Origin: an uncultured Eubacteriales bacterium
GTDB lineage: Bacteria > Bacillota > Clostridia > Oscillospirales > Acutalibacteraceae
Length of the DNA: 64,000 nt
NCBI GenBank assembly: GCA_948537335.1
Contig: CAOUJG010000001.1
Span: 44,372-108,371 of the forward strand
Direction: 5' to 3'
Positions 35,773-45,182 of the stretch are shown piece by piece; positions within the stretch are counted from its first letter, which is position 1, and each line of letters starts with the position of its first letter. The translations under genes were made by a program, and so were the position numbers. The notes beneath the pieces are model-generated. The model saw only the letters and a list, made by a program, of their open reading frames with translations. It did not search any database and was not told the origin of the DNA.

Positions 35773-35803
35773 GCTGCTCACTTTATTTGGTGAGCAGCTT
35801 TTT
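35773..35803 (+). terminator. Terminator of the C1A peptidase gene
   Basis: Perfect 9-bp stem GCTGCTCAC / GTGAGCAGC, eight-base loop, then T5. Confidence 0.95.
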
Positions 35804-35854
35804 ACAATTTAAAACAAGCAAACGCACGATTTATTGTTTTAAACTGTTATATTT

Positions 35855-35899
35855 CAGTTAGCTTAAACATTAAAACTAAGCTAACTGATAATATTTTTT
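35855..35899. repeat. 11-bp perfect inverted repeat, probable second terminator
   Basis: CAGTTAGCTTA and TAAGCTAACTG flank an 11-base loop, followed on the plus strand by ATAATATTTTTT. It lies between two converging genes and could back up the terminator before it or end the prfB operon on the other strand, where the T-run is weak. Confidence 0.6.
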
Positions 35900-35955
35900 C
35901 ACTTTTCTACGATATTACTCCTGGAATTATTTCACTTTTTGGACAACTTGCAGCA

Positions 35956-36570
35956 TTAATAGTAAAATTCTCTGTGTTTTAAAAGCAAAATCCCCATCAA
36001 ATAGCAGCTCAAAAGTAACAGCGAAAAATTATATTTCGAAACGATTAATATGTAAAACCCTAAAACCGCCACCGGCAGCAGCACCATAAACGACGCCAGC
36101 ACCGTAAAATTTTCGGCTGTTTTTATGCTTAATTTTCGGCTTAATAAATTAAAAAAAATTTGACCTCCATCCAGCGACTCTATGGGCAAAATGTTGAATG
36201 CTGCAATAAAGAGGTTCTCGTATATGGGCTTTAGCAACCAGCTATATCCGGTAGCCTTGAATATGCAGCAGAGCAGCGCGCAAAAAATTACATTCGCCAG
36301 CGGACCTGCGGCTAGTATGAACACATCGTCTTTATAATGCCTTTTAGCCCTGTTTTTGTCGATTATATTTATGTCGAACGCTCTAAAATTAATTTTTTGA
36401 GGCCGACATTTCTTTATCATCATTGCAGATATATGCCCCAGCTCGTGGATCAGCGCCGCCACTACTCCATAAACTATCATGCCGTTGTTGTCAATCAGCA
36501 AAAGCAAGGTGATTATCGTTAAAAACGGGAAGCTTACTGTAAACGTGCATCCTAAAAACTCAAATTGCAT
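35956..36570 (-). CDS. SpoIVFB-like site-2-protease family membrane metallopeptidase (M50)
   Basis: A 204-residue membrane protein with the zinc site ALIHELGHISAMM in one helix and the second metal motif NILPIESLDGGQIFFNLL in a later one, plus GPLANVIF. The size and order match the M50B subgroup to which SpoIVFB belongs, which activates pro-sigma-K in sporulating Bacilli. The ATG at 36570 lies one base after the TGA of the M23 gene, a coupled start; a TTG seven codons earlier is also possible. It ends the prfB-led operon. Whether this organism sporulates cannot be told. Confidence 0.88.
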   Translation of the reverse strand: MQFEFLGCTFTVSFPFLTIITLLLLIDNNGMIVYGVVAALIHELGHISAMMIKKCRPQKINFRAFDINIIDKNRAKRHYKDDVFILAAGPLANVIFCALLCCIFKATGYSWLLKPIYENLFIAAFNILPIESLDGGQIFFNLLSRKLSIKTAENFTVLASFMVLLPVAVLGFYILIVSKYNFSLLLLSCYLMGILLLKHREFYY

Positions 36571-36571
36571 G

Positions 36572-37441
36572 TCAAACGTATATATTCTCAAAAAACGGCT
36601 CTGGATCGTACTTTTTGCCGTTTATAATTAATTCAAAATGAAGATGCACCCCTGTGGAATATCTGCCCGTGTTGCCCATCAGAGCTATATTCTGCTTGCG
36701 TTTTATATGGTCTCCCTCGCTGACGTTTATCTCCTTGCAGTGCGCATACAGCGTCCTTATGCCGTTTCCATGGTCTATAATCACCGCATTACCAAACGAC
36801 GCGCTATTCCACGCCTTTTCAACCGTCCCTGGCATAATAGCATATATCGGAGCACCATCTTCCGCGCAAATGTCCAGCCCACCGTGAAGCTTTTCTTCCC
36901 CCGAAAGAGGATCAACTCGCTTGCCAAATTTAGAAGTAATAACCCCACGGTCTATAGGGTTAGAAATTCCAACAGAAAGCCCCACTGTTGCGGGCTCCAC
37001 GTCGTTTTCCTCATTTACGACAAAAGTCTCTATCACCTTTTCCTTGTTTTTCAAATTTATAAACGGGACCTTAACATTAAAAGAATCCGCACTCTCGCCG
37101 CCGTCCGCCGCAGTAATTATCGAATTGTTGATATTCTCCATATACCAGCCGCGGACCAAATTAAAATATTCGCCGCCAATAAATTTAAAAGCAAACATCA
37201 CAGTCAAAAAGATAACACTCACCGCCAGCTGAACCGCCAAAAGTAGCGGCGCTCCTTCGTACCGTGAGCGCTTTTTTTGTTCTGCACTGTTCGAATTCTC
37301 CACTTCGCCCAAAGAATAGCCATCATTAACCTGCGTATTTTCGTTCATACAACAAAGCGGCCGCAACCTCGCGCCAGGCCCCGGCCCTTTTGCCTCCCTT
37401 GCGTTCATGTCTACCAAATTAATATGAACAAAATCAGGCAC
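36572..37441 (-). CDS. Membrane-anchored M23/LytM-domain protein, SpoIVFA-like
   Basis: A 289-residue protein with a cytoplasmic N-terminus of about 65 residues, one membrane helix (APLLLAVQLAVSVIFLTVMF), and an external M23 domain from about residue 165. The LytM metal ligands are present: HGGLDI, then HLHFEL. It directly precedes an SpoIVFB-like protease with a one-base gap. In Bacillus, SpoIVFA (a degenerate LytM protein) holds and inhibits SpoIVFB, so an equivalent role is likely, although the retained ligands could also allow hydrolase activity. The GTG start has AAAAAGG six bases before it. Confidence 0.8.
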   Translation of the reverse strand: MPDFVHINLVDMNAREAKGPGPGARLRPLCCMNENTQVNDGYSLGEVENSNSAEQKKRSRYEGAPLLLAVQLAVSVIFLTVMFAFKFIGGEYFNLVRGWYMENINNSIITAADGGESADSFNVKVPFINLKNKEKVIETFVVNEENDVEPATVGLSVGISNPIDRGVITSKFGKRVDPLSGEEKLHGGLDICAEDGAPIYAIMPGTVEKAWNSASFGNAVIIDHGNGIRTLYAHCKEINVSEGDHIKRKQNIALMGNTGRYSTGVHLHFELIINGKKYDPEPFFENIYV

Positions 37442-37482
37442 AAATTACCTTTTTGCAGATAAAAATTGATTTCAGCGGCGTT

Positions 37483-38232
37483 TTAGATGTTTTTGATGCA
37501 GCTAAAAATCATAAAAAAGTGCAGTATGCTGCCCAGCAAAACAAACAGGTGCCACACCGAGTGCACATACTTCTGCTTTTTGCCAATGACATACAAAACC
37601 GCGCCGACAGTGTAAGCGACTCCACCCCAGACCAAAAGCGCAAGCTGCCCTGCCGTAATGCTCTCGATCAGCGGTTTGAAGGCGATCACAACTACCCATC
37701 CCATCGCGATGTAGCAGATCATAGAAAACTTCGCAAACTTCTTTATGTCAATCGAATTAAAAACGATTCCAACGACCGCCGCGATCCACACTATAAAAAA
37801 TAAAATCCACCCGACCGCGCTATCAAGCACCAAAAGGCATATCGGCGTATACGTGCCCGCGATCAACAGAAAAATCGAGCAATGGTCCAGCACTCTAAAG
37901 ACCTTCTTGGCTCTGCACGGCAAAAGCGAGTGGTAAAGCGTTGAGATGATGTACAAAACGAAGAGAGACGCCGAATAAATCGTGACGCAAACTATAGATT
38001 TTATTTCGAAATCCGAATTTAAAATCAGCAAGATTATAGCGATAATCGAAAACACGGCGCCAATTCCGTGAGATATCGCGTTCATTAATTCTTCTGATAT
38101 CGAATATTCCGGCAAGTTAAATTCTTTCAACTTCTTTAAGCGCAGTCTGGCCTTCTCCGTCAAAATTTCTTTTTTTATCATAAACTCGAACGCCCCCCCA
38201 TTGTGCGGATCCGACTTTTTCAAAAACTTCAA
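37483..38232 (-). CDS. Hemolysin III / YqfA (PAQR-related) membrane protein
   Basis: A 249-residue protein with seven hydrophobic helices and the PAQR-type histidines and acids: LMNAISHGIGAVFSI, STLYHSLLPC, RVLDHCSIFLLIAGTYTP and VHSVWHLFVLLGSILHFF. Bacterial members are called hemolysin III, but their physiological role is unknown. A TTG start at 38232 has GGAG (inside the typA stop region) at good spacing; the ATG 17 codons later, behind a G7 run, is the alternative. It lies two bases after typA. Confidence 0.88.
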   Translation of the reverse strand: MKFLKKSDPHNGGAFEFMIKKEILTEKARLRLKKLKEFNLPEYSISEELMNAISHGIGAVFSIIAIILLILNSDFEIKSIVCVTIYSASLFVLYIISTLYHSLLPCRAKKVFRVLDHCSIFLLIAGTYTPICLLVLDSAVGWILFFIVWIAAVVGIVFNSIDIKKFAKFSMICYIAMGWVVVIAFKPLIESITAGQLALLVWGGVAYTVGAVLYVIGKKQKYVHSVWHLFVLLGSILHFFMIFSCIKNI

Positions 38233-38234
38233 AC

Positions 38235-40052
38235 CTAGCTCCGGTTGGCCTTTTTCATCCGCTGCTCCTTATTCAATATAATCTTCCTAAGGCGAATATT
38301 CTGCGGCGTGACCTCCACCAGCTCGTCGTCAGTAATAAATTCAAGTGATTGCTCTAGGCTCAAAATCGTATGTGGTGTCAATTTTAAAGCATCGTCCGAG
38401 CCCGAAGCTCTCGTGTTTGTGATATGCTTTTTCTTGCACACATTCACCACCAAGTCCTCCGCTTTGGGATTCTCACCCACTATCATACCCTCATAAACCG
38501 GCGTACCGGCACCAATAAAGAGTCTGCCTCTTTCTTGCGCTGCAAAAAGGCCATATGTAGTGGCTTCTCCGGTCTCGTGCGCTATCAAAGACCCACAACT
38601 CCGCTGCAAAACGTCACCCTTATAGGGTTCATAGCCGTCAAAAACGTGGTTCATTATGCCATTGCCGTTGGTGTCGGTCAAAAACTCCGAACGATAGCCC
38701 ATCAAACACCTGGCGGGAATCTTAAACTCCAAATGGGTCGTGCCCGTGCCTTTTGCCGACATGTTCAAAAGCTCGGCCTTTCTGCCCCCGATCTTCTCCA
38801 TAACAGCGCCCACGTAATTGTCCGGCACCTCGATCATCAAAAGCTCCATGGGCTCGTTCAAAACTCCGTCGATCTTCTTCATTATGACTTTTGGCCGCGA
38901 TACCTGAAACTCAAAGTTTTGCCTCCTCATGGTCTCAATCAAAATCGACAAATGCAACTCGCCACGCCCAGAAACCTTAAACGTATCGGCAGAATCAGTC
39001 TCCTCAACCCGCATCGCAACGTTCGTCTCAACTTCTTTAAACAGGCGGTCGCGAATATTCCTCGAAGTAACAAACTTGCCCTCCTGCCCGGCAAATGGAC
39101 TATTGTTCACCATAAAAAGCATCGAAACAGTCGGTTCATCAATCTTTATAAACGGCAAAGCCTCCGGGCATTCCGGCGCACAGGCCGTCTCTCCAATGTT
39201 CAGCTCGTCGATGCCAGAAACCGCCACAATGTCGCCCAAAGCAGCCTCTTCAACCTCAACACGCTTTAAGCCCTCAAACTGGTACAGCTTGGCGATCTTC
39301 ACATTTTTGGTAGTACCATCCAGACGGCACAAAACCGCGCTCTGGCCCGACTTAATCGCACCGCGCTCAACCCGACCAATGCCGATCCTACCCACATATT
39401 CGTCGTAATCTATGTTCGAGAACAAAATCTGAAGCGGCGCATTCATTTCTCCGCGAGGCGGCGGGACTTCTGCAACAATCTTCTCAAACAAAGGGTCCAT
39501 GTTCTCGCCCCTCTGCGTCGGGTCCAAAGTCGCGTAGCCCTCCTTGGCAGAGGCGTAAATAACCGGAAAGTCCAGCTGATCGTCGTCCGCACCGAGCTCA
39601 ATGAACAAGTCCAAAACCTCGTCCACAACTTCTTGCGGTCTAGCGCCCGGCCTATCTATTTTATTAAGCACTACAATCGGCTTCTTGCCAAGCCCCAAGG
39701 CCTTCTTCAACACAAATCTCGTCTGCGGCATGCACCCTTCAAAAGCGTCAACCAAAAGCAAAACTCCATCCACCATGGTGAGGATTCGCTCAACCTCGCC
39801 GCCAAAATCTGCATGCCCCGGCGTGTCCACAATGTTTATCTTTACGCCGTTGTACATGACAGCTGTGTTTTTCGAAAGGATCGTGATTCCTCGCTCGCGC
39901 TCAAGGTCATTTGAGTCCATCACCCGCTCCGCTACAGACTCGTTTTGCCGAAAAACTCCGCTCTGCCTAAGCAACTTGTCCACAAGCGTCGTCTTTCCGT
40001 GGTCTACGTGCGCAATGATCGCAATGTTCCTCAAATTTTCTCGCAAATCCAT
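38235..40052 (-). CDS. typA: GTPase TypA/BipA
   Basis: A 605-residue translational GTPase related to EF-G that helps 50S assembly, especially in the cold. G motifs are [29 protein letters not shown] and [15 protein letters not shown]. The beta-barrel, domains III and V, and the TypA-specific C-terminal domain ([18 protein letters not shown]) follow. The ATG at 40052 gives the standard [15 protein letters not shown]; the upstream ATG is directly on the ribosome site. It lies in the operon led by prfB. Confidence 0.97.
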   Translation of the reverse strand: MDLRENLRNIAIIAHVDHGKTTLVDKLLRQSGVFRQNESVAERVMDSNDLERERGITILSKNTAVMYNGVKINIVDTPGHADFGGEVERILTMVDGVLLLVDAFEGCMPQTRFVLKKALGLGKKPIVVLNKIDRPGARPQEVVDEVLDLFIELGADDDQLDFPVIYASAKEGYATLDPTQRGENMDPLFEKIVAEVPPPRGEMNAPLQILFSNIDYDEYVGRIGIGRVERGAIKSGQSAVLCRLDGTTKNVKIAKLYQFEGLKRVEVEEAALGDIVAVSGIDELNIGETACAPECPEALPFIKIDEPTVSMLFMVNNSPFAGQEGKFVTSRNIRDRLFKEVETNVAMRVEETDSADTFKVSGRGELHLSILIETMRRQNFEFQVSRPKVIMKKIDGVLNEPMELLMIEVPDNYVGAVMEKIGGRKAELLNMSAKGTGTTHLEFKIPARCLMGYRSEFLTDTNGNGIMNHVFDGYEPYKGDVLQRSCGSLIAHETGEATTYGLFAAQERGRLFIGAGTPVYEGMIVGENPKAEDLVVNVCKKKHITNTRASGSDDALKLTPHTILSLEQSLEFITDDELVEVTPQNIRLRKIILNKEQRMKKANRS

Positions 40053-40071
40053 TTTTACCAACATCCTCTTT

Positions 40072-40680
40072 TTAATTTTTATTTTTTATATCCGCTTTTT
40101 TCAAACCATCAAGCTTGTTCACATTCGCCGAAAACGTCTCTCTAATCGGCCCCAAGATCTTTTTGTTATTCAAAATATACTTTGCAAAAAACGCTTCGTT
40201 GCCGTCGTTCTGCCCTGTCTTTTCATCGTCCAAAAGCAAAGTCTCAATACACAGCGAAACGCAGATGCTCAAAAGCTCCAGCTCGTCCTGCAATATATCA
40301 AGCTCGTAATAATTTTTAAAATTGTCTTTGTGCGTCATTATTACGGCCTTATTTTCGTTAATCAAAGAAAATTCCTTCTTCAAAATGTCGCCAACAATCG
40401 CGATCGCGTAACCCTTTATAAACGCCGAAACATTGTCCTCCTGCACCTTCAAAATCAGCTTAAACTTCCTGTCCCCCGCGTTAATATTGTACGTCTTGTT
40501 AAAAGAAAAATCGTGCTGCCGTATTTTAGAGACCCGCTTGCCAAGCGCATTGTTAACATCCAGCTTCATGCCCAAAACGCTGTGTTCCACCGGCACAAAA
40601 TATTTCTCTTCGCCGGTAGAATTGTAAACCACAAACCCCGATCTGGGCTGCAACTGTGCGCTTTTTATATATAATTTCAT
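40072..40680 (-). CDS. LURP-one-related (LOR/DUF567, Tubby-like fold) protein
   Basis: A 202-residue protein whose strand pattern matches the LOR family: [20 protein letters not shown], then [18 protein letters not shown]. The fold is like the Tubby C-terminal domain, which binds membrane lipids in eukaryotes. Bacterial copies (YxjI and relatives) lack a clear function. It has no signal peptide. It lies 19 bases upstream of typA and 27 after the phosphate transporter gene, within the prfB operon. Confidence 0.75.
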   Translation of the reverse strand: MKLYIKSAQLQPRSGFVVYNSTGEEKYFVPVEHSVLGMKLDVNNALGKRVSKIRQHDFSFNKTYNINAGDRKFKLILKVQEDNVSAFIKGYAIAIVGDILKKEFSLINENKAVIMTHKDNFKNYYELDILQDELELLSICVSLCIETLLLDDEKTGQNDGNEAFFAKYILNNKKILGPIRETFSANVNKLDGLKKADIKNKN

Positions 40681-40707
40681 AAAGCAAAATCCTCACATTA
40701 ATTTTTC

Positions 40708-41685
40708 TTAATCCGAAACCACCTTGCACGCAATTTTGACAAGAACCTCGCTAAAAGGCAGCAAAATGGCGGTCGAAACCACATTGAACAAAATATGTAA
40801 AGCGGAAATTTTAAACATAACACTCTGAGCAAAAGCGGCCTCAAAAACCCGTAAAAATGGGGTCATTAAGCTAAGGCAAGTAAAAATCGCAGCGCCAATC
40901 AAGTTAAACAAAAAGTGGATAACGACCGCCCGCTTCGCATTTTTCCTAGTTTCAAAAGAAGCAATCAGCGCGGTAACGCAAGTGCCGATGTTTTGACCAT
41001 AAATGATAAACGCCGCATTTCTAAAAGATATCGCCCCCGCGAGGCTCAAAGCTTCCAGCAACCCCATAGACACCGAAGAGCTCTGCATTATAGCGGTAAA
41101 AGTAACTCCAAAAAGCACCCCGATAAACGGATTACTAAGCGACACCAAAAACTCCCTCACAACCGGCAAAGTCGAAATTGGCCTCGCAGCGCTGCTGATC
41201 ATATTCATGCCCAAAAACAGCACTCCAAACCCAATCAAAACGCTTCCTACCGCCTTAAACGCCTCCCCATTCAAGCCTTCAAGAACCACTCCCCCAAAAA
41301 TTATCAAAGGTGCAAACTCTAGCAAATTTATAGCCATAATCAGCGGCGTTACAGTCGTGCCCACGTTTGCGCCCATGATTATCGCTGCCGCCTGGGCCAA
41401 CTCCAGCAATCCCGCATCCAACAGGCCAACAATAATCACCGTCACAGCCGAAGAGCTCTGCACAATCGCCGTGACCGCAAACCCCACAAAAGCCGCCATG
41501 TACTTGTTGCAAGCCACCTTAGAAATCATCTCTCTAAAAAGCGAGTTCGAAAGCCCCACAAAGCTCTGCGTCATCTCGCGCACGCCAAATAGAAATAATC
41601 CCAAGCCACCCAGCATATTAAATAAACTCTCCAAAACCGGCCTCACTGCAAAATTAACCCCCGCAAAAGCTTCAACCTCAAACAT
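40708..41685 (-). CDS. Na/Pi-cotransporter family protein (NptA-like), without PhoU domain
   Basis: A 325-residue membrane protein with two inverted repeats, each bearing the family signature QSSS: AIVQSSSAVTVIIVGLLDAG and AIMQSSSVSMGLLEALS. It has about eight to nine helices. Many bacterial relatives carry a C-terminal PhoU-like domain, absent here. It probably moves phosphate with sodium. It lies 43 bases after prfB in the same operon. Confidence 0.9.
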   Translation of the reverse strand: MFEVEAFAGVNFAVRPVLESLFNMLGGLGLFLFGVREMTQSFVGLSNSLFREMISKVACNKYMAAFVGFAVTAIVQSSSAVTVIIVGLLDAGLLELAQAAAIIMGANVGTTVTPLIMAINLLEFAPLIIFGGVVLEGLNGEAFKAVGSVLIGFGVLFLGMNMISSAARPISTLPVVREFLVSLSNPFIGVLFGVTFTAIMQSSSVSMGLLEALSLAGAISFRNAAFIIYGQNIGTCVTALIASFETRKNAKRAVVIHFLFNLIGAAIFTCLSLMTPFLRVFEAAFAQSVMFKISALHILFNVVSTAILLPFSEVLVKIACKVVSD

Positions 41686-41728
41686 TATTTCTCTTTAAAC
41701 GAAGATTAATTTTCAACAATAACCGATT

Positions 41729-42841
41729 TTACCGCGACTTTAAACTAACATCCTTTAAGTAAGCGTTAATAAAACCGTCTATGTCGCCATCCATGACAGC
41801 ATTAACGTTGCCCATTTCAAAGTTCGTGCGATGATCTTTAACCAAAGTGTATGGCATAAAAACGTAAGATCGGATCTGAGACCCCCACGCAATGTCCTTT
41901 TGAACGCCCTTAATGTCCTCAATTTTTTCCAGATGCTCGCGCTCTTTAATCTCAACCAGCTTAGACTTCAGCATTTTTAAGGCAACTTCCCGGTTCTGGT
42001 GCTGACTTCTCTCGTTTTGGCAGGCAACGATAATCCCCGTAGGTATGTGCGTCAGCCGGACAGCCGAAGAAGTCTTGTTAACATGCTGACCACCGGCTCC
42101 GCTTGCCCTAAAAACGTCCATCTTTATGTCGTCCGGCGCAATCTCCACGTTAAAATCGTCGTCAATCTCTGGCATAACCTCAACCGAGGCAAACGAAGTG
42201 TGCCGCCTGCCAGAAGAATCGAAGGGCGAGATCCTAACCAACCGATGCACCCCCGCCTCCGACTTCAAATATCCATAAGCATTAACTCCTTCAATCAGAA
42301 TCGAGACATTCTTAAGCCCAGCTTCTTCGCCGTCAAGATAATCCAGCGTCTTAACCCTAAAGTCATGCCGCTCGCCCCACCGGCAGTACATCCGGTAAAG
42401 CATCTCTACCCAGTCCTGCGCCTCTGTTCCGCCAGCCCCAGCGTGCAATGTCAAAATCGCATTCTTAGCATCATACTCTCCGTTTAGCAAAGTCTCTAGC
42501 CGCTGGCTTTCTAGCTCTGTCTGCACCATCTTTAAGCTCGACTCAATCTCCTCCAGCAAAGACTCATCCTGCTCCTCCTCTGCCAGGCTGATCAGCACCT
42601 TTACGTCGTCATAAAGAGACTTCAGCTTTAAATATTTTTGCTGTTTATTTTTTAAAAAGCTAATTTTTTGCAAGGTTTTATGCGACTTTTCCATATCGTC
42701 CCAAAAGTCCGGTGCGGCAGATTCGGCCTCAAGCTGCGATATTTCTTCTTTTATCTTAGAGAGGCCAATAGCCTCGGCCAAATCCTTTAAAGGGCCTGCC
42801 ATATCCGCAAGAGCTAGCTTTAACTCTTCGAGTTGCAACAT
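41729..42841 (-). CDS. prfB: Peptide chain release factor 2, without programmed frameshift
   Basis: A 370-residue release factor that reads UAA and UGA. The SPF-type recognition motif is in RISPFDSSGRRH and the catalytic GGQ in ASGAGGQHVNKTSSAVRLTH. The whole protein lies in a single frame. The region corresponding to the usual CUUUGAC shift site (around AIGLSKIKEE) has no stop, so the common autoregulatory frameshift is missing. The ATG at 42841 follows TGTGGAGGAATG. It is the first gene of the long operon ending in the SpoIVFB-like gene. Confidence 0.97.
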   Translation of the reverse strand: MLQLEELKLALADMAGPLKDLAEAIGLSKIKEEISQLEAESAAPDFWDDMEKSHKTLQKISFLKNKQQKYLKLKSLYDDVKVLISLAEEEQDESLLEEIESSLKMVQTELESQRLETLLNGEYDAKNAILTLHAGAGGTEAQDWVEMLYRMYCRWGERHDFRVKTLDYLDGEEAGLKNVSILIEGVNAYGYLKSEAGVHRLVRISPFDSSGRRHTSFASVEVMPEIDDDFNVEIAPDDIKMDVFRASGAGGQHVNKTSSAVRLTHIPTGIIVACQNERSQHQNREVALKMLKSKLVEIKEREHLEKIEDIKGVQKDIAWGSQIRSYVFMPYTLVKDHRTNFEMGNVNAVMDGDIDGFINAYLKDVSLKSR

Positions 42842-42873
42842 AACATTCCTCCACAACACTTAACATAGCTATA

Positions 42874-42902
42874 ATTATACCTTAACTTTCCACAATTGTA
42901 AA
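42874..42902 (-). promoter_or_regulatory. Sigma-A promoter of the prfB operon
   Basis: TTTACA and TATAAT with a 17-base spacer, about 30 bases before the prfB start. Confidence 0.75.
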
Positions 42903-42962
42903 CCCGCGCGCAATCAAGGCCTCACTATAAGTCGGCGCATGTACGGCGCTTAAAAGTCGGTG

Positions 42963-42991
42963 TTGAATTTTATAGAATAATTATGTAAAAT
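42963..42991 (+). promoter_or_regulatory. Probable promoter of the RING/DUF2628 gene
   Basis: TTGAAT and TAAAAT with a 17-base spacer. A second TATAAT at 43002-43007 without a good -35 box is an alternative. Confidence 0.55.
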
Positions 42992-43032
42992 CTAACTTAA
43001 GTATAATAAAAAAAGAAAAAGGAGCAAAATTA

Positions 43033-44037
43033 ATGAAAAATTATAGAAAATTCGGCCCCTGCGCCGTTTGTAAAAATGAATGTAAAATAGATGACGACAT
43101 CGTTGTTTGCCCAGAATGCGGCACACCGTATCACCGCAAATGTTATGAGTCTATCGGCCAATGCTTATATAGCGAAAAGCACGGCGAAGGCTATGTTTAT
43201 GTTAATCCAAATGCTCAAGGTGGGGAGGCTCAACCTCAAGGGCCTGGTGCTGAGAGTAACTCTAAAAAATGCCCCCGCTGTTTAAAGGAGAATTCTAAAG
43301 ATTCCAGCTTTTGCAGCAATTGCGGGTGCCCTTTAACTGGCGGCCCCGTGCACACTACTACGTTTATTAACGGGTTTCCGATTAATCCTGCGCCTGGTTT
43401 TGAGCCGATTTTTAAGATTAACGAGAACGAGACTATTGACGACATAAAAATTTCGGACTTTGCTCGATATATCAAGGGAAATTTATTGTATTATATCCCA
43501 ATTTTCAAGAATATTGGCAAGGTGGGCAAAAGCAGATTTAATTTTAGCGCTTTTTTGTTTTCTGGCGCTTGGTTTTTGTACCGAAAGCTATATAAAATCG
43601 GGATTATTTTTACTTCGCTAATTATTTTCCTTTCGGTTTTGTCTACGTTTATCGAGTTTACTTACGCAAACGACATTTTGGTTTCTATTTTTAAGTCGGT
43701 CGGAGTCACAAGCAGCACCGACATTACTCTGGACAAATACGACCTGATTTTAGCTCAATTTTACGCTCTGCCGCTGCTACAGAAATTTATTGTCTTTTTG
43801 CCCTCCATTGTAAAAATCATAACCTTCGCTATCATGCTATTTTCGGGCTTTTGCGCTAACAGAATTTACTATAAAAATTGCTGCTCTAAGATTAAGAAGA
43901 TTAAAGTCCTCTGCAAGGGCGACCGCAAGCTGTTTGAGGATGAGATTAATAAATTTGGCGGCGTTAATTTTAAAATTATCCCGTTTATCTCGATTTGCTA
44001 CATTATAATTGAGTATTTACCCCGCTTTTTGATTTGA
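43033..44037 (+). CDS. Prokaryotic RING-finger, zinc-ribbon and DUF2628 membrane protein
   Basis: A 334-residue protein. Residues 8-55 form a RING-like cysteine/histidine cluster (CAVCKNECKIDDD, CPECGTPYHRKCYE). A second four-cysteine zinc ribbon follows at about 79-99 (CPRCLKENSKDSSFCSNCGC). From about residue 140 is the DUF2628 membrane part (SRFNFSAFLFSGAWFLYRKL) with three further helices. Such proteins are common in Clostridia and unassigned; the zinc modules may bind protein partners. AAAAGGAG precedes the ATG. It is followed by galE after 45 bases. Confidence 0.85.
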   Translation: MKNYRKFGPCAVCKNECKIDDDIVVCPECGTPYHRKCYESIGQCLYSEKHGEGYVYVNPNAQGGEAQPQGPGAESNSKKCPRCLKENSKDSSFCSNCGCPLTGGPVHTTTFINGFPINPAPGFEPIFKINENETIDDIKISDFARYIKGNLLYYIPIFKNIGKVGKSRFNFSAFLFSGAWFLYRKLYKIGIIFTSLIIFLSVLSTFIEFTYANDILVSIFKSVGVTSSTDITLDKYDLILAQFYALPLLQKFIVFLPSIVKIITFAIMLFSGFCANRIYYKNCCSKIKKIKVLCKGDRKLFEDEINKFGGVNFKIIPFISICYIIIEYLPRFLI

Positions 44038-44082
44038 AGTTCGCGTTTTGTCTTAAAAAATCTTGCTATTGGGGTTGATCTT

Positions 44083-45084
44083 TTGAATATCCTTGTGACC
44101 GGTGGCGCGGGCTATATTGGCAGTCACACTTGCGTTCAGCTTTTGGGCGCTGGGCACGAGATTGTCATTCTCGATAATTTCTGTAACAGCCAGACTGACG
44201 TTATCTCGCGTGTTGAGAAAATTTCGGGCAAAAAAGTTAAATTATATGTTGGCGATATCCGCGATAAAGAAGTTTTAGAAAAAATTTTTTGCGAAAACCA
44301 GGTCGACGCCGTTATCCATTTTGCCGGATTAAAATCTGTTAGCGAGTCGGTTAAAAATCCGCTAACTTACTTTGATAATAACGTTACTGGGACCGTGGCT
44401 CTGTGCCAGGTGATGCAGAAATTTAACGTTAGGCGGTTGATATTTAGTTCCTCTGCGACCGTATACGGCAATAGTTCTGGGGTTCCATACGATGAGTCCA
44501 TGCCGACTGGCAGCGTGTGCAATCCTTATGGCCGCACGAAATATTTTATTGAGGAGATTTTAAAGGATATTTTCGCCGCCGGCCCCGGTTGGAACATCTC
44601 CATTTTGCGCTACTTTAACCCTATCGGCGCGCACGAGAGTTCTATTTTGGGCGAGGAACCCTGCGGAATTCCCAATAACATCATGCCTTATATTTCTCAG
44701 GTGGCCGCAGAAAAGCTGCCCTTGCTAACCGTCTTTGGTAACGACTACGACACTCCTGACGGGACCTGCATTCGGGACTACATCCATGTTGTCGACCTTG
44801 CTGATGGGCACTTAAAGGCTTTAGAAAAAATGTTCAATTCTAGCGGCGGCTTGAATATTTATAATCTTGGCACCGGCAAAGGCTACAGCGTTTTGGAGCT
44901 AATAAGCGCTTTTGAAAAGGCTTCTGGGCAAAAAATTAATTATAAAATTGGCCCCCGCCGCGCTGGCGACCTCCCAATAGTTTTTGCCAACACAAAAAAG
45001 GCCGAAAAAGAGCTCGGTTTTAAAGCCAAATTCGACATAGAAAAAATGTGCATAGATACTTGGAACTGGCAAAAAAATAATTGA
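44083..45084 (+). CDS. galE: UDP-glucose 4-epimerase
   Basis: A 333-residue short-chain dehydrogenase-type enzyme that interconverts UDP-glucose and UDP-galactose with bound NAD. NAD motif VTGGAGYIGSHTCVQLL, catalytic Ser/Thr in FSSSATVYGN, YGRTKYFIEE with Tyr and Lys, and NPIGAHESSILGEEP mark the family. The start is TTG behind GGGGTTGAT. A bidirectional terminator follows. It would supply galactose units for surface glycans. Confidence 0.96.
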   Translation: MNILVTGGAGYIGSHTCVQLLGAGHEIVILDNFCNSQTDVISRVEKISGKKVKLYVGDIRDKEVLEKIFCENQVDAVIHFAGLKSVSESVKNPLTYFDNNVTGTVALCQVMQKFNVRRLIFSSSATVYGNSSGVPYDESMPTGSVCNPYGRTKYFIEEILKDIFAAGPGWNISILRYFNPIGAHESSILGEEPCGIPNNIMPYISQVAAEKLPLLTVFGNDYDTPDGTCIRDYIHVVDLADGHLKALEKMFNSSGGLNIYNLGTGKGYSVLELISAFEKASGQKINYKIGPRRAGDLPIVFANTKKAEKELGFKAKFDIEKMCIDTWNWQKNN

Positions 45085-45118
45085 AACCACTGAATCTAAA
45101 ACAGCACAAAAAAGTTAA

Positions 45119-45152
45119 AGCCCCGTCACAATAACCGCGACAGGGCTCATTT
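45119..45152. terminator. Bidirectional terminator between galE and the NTT gene
   Basis: AGCCC(C)GTC and GAC(A)GGGCT with one mismatch and an 11-base loop, followed by CATTTTT on the plus strand and TTAACTTTTTT on the minus strand. Confidence 0.8.
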
Positions 45153-45182
45153 TTATGCCTACTAACTTAAATCTAGAACTAT

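Noticed and set aside
38424..40674. Long open frames on the plus strand opposite typA and the LURP-one gene (up to about 350 codons)
   Set aside because: They are antisense to well-conserved genes, lack ribosome sites, and code for Arg-, Asn- and Leu-rich sequence with no family likeness.
42760..42841. Programmed frameshift in prfB
   Set aside because: No CUUUGA or in-frame stop in the expected place; the full protein is in one frame.
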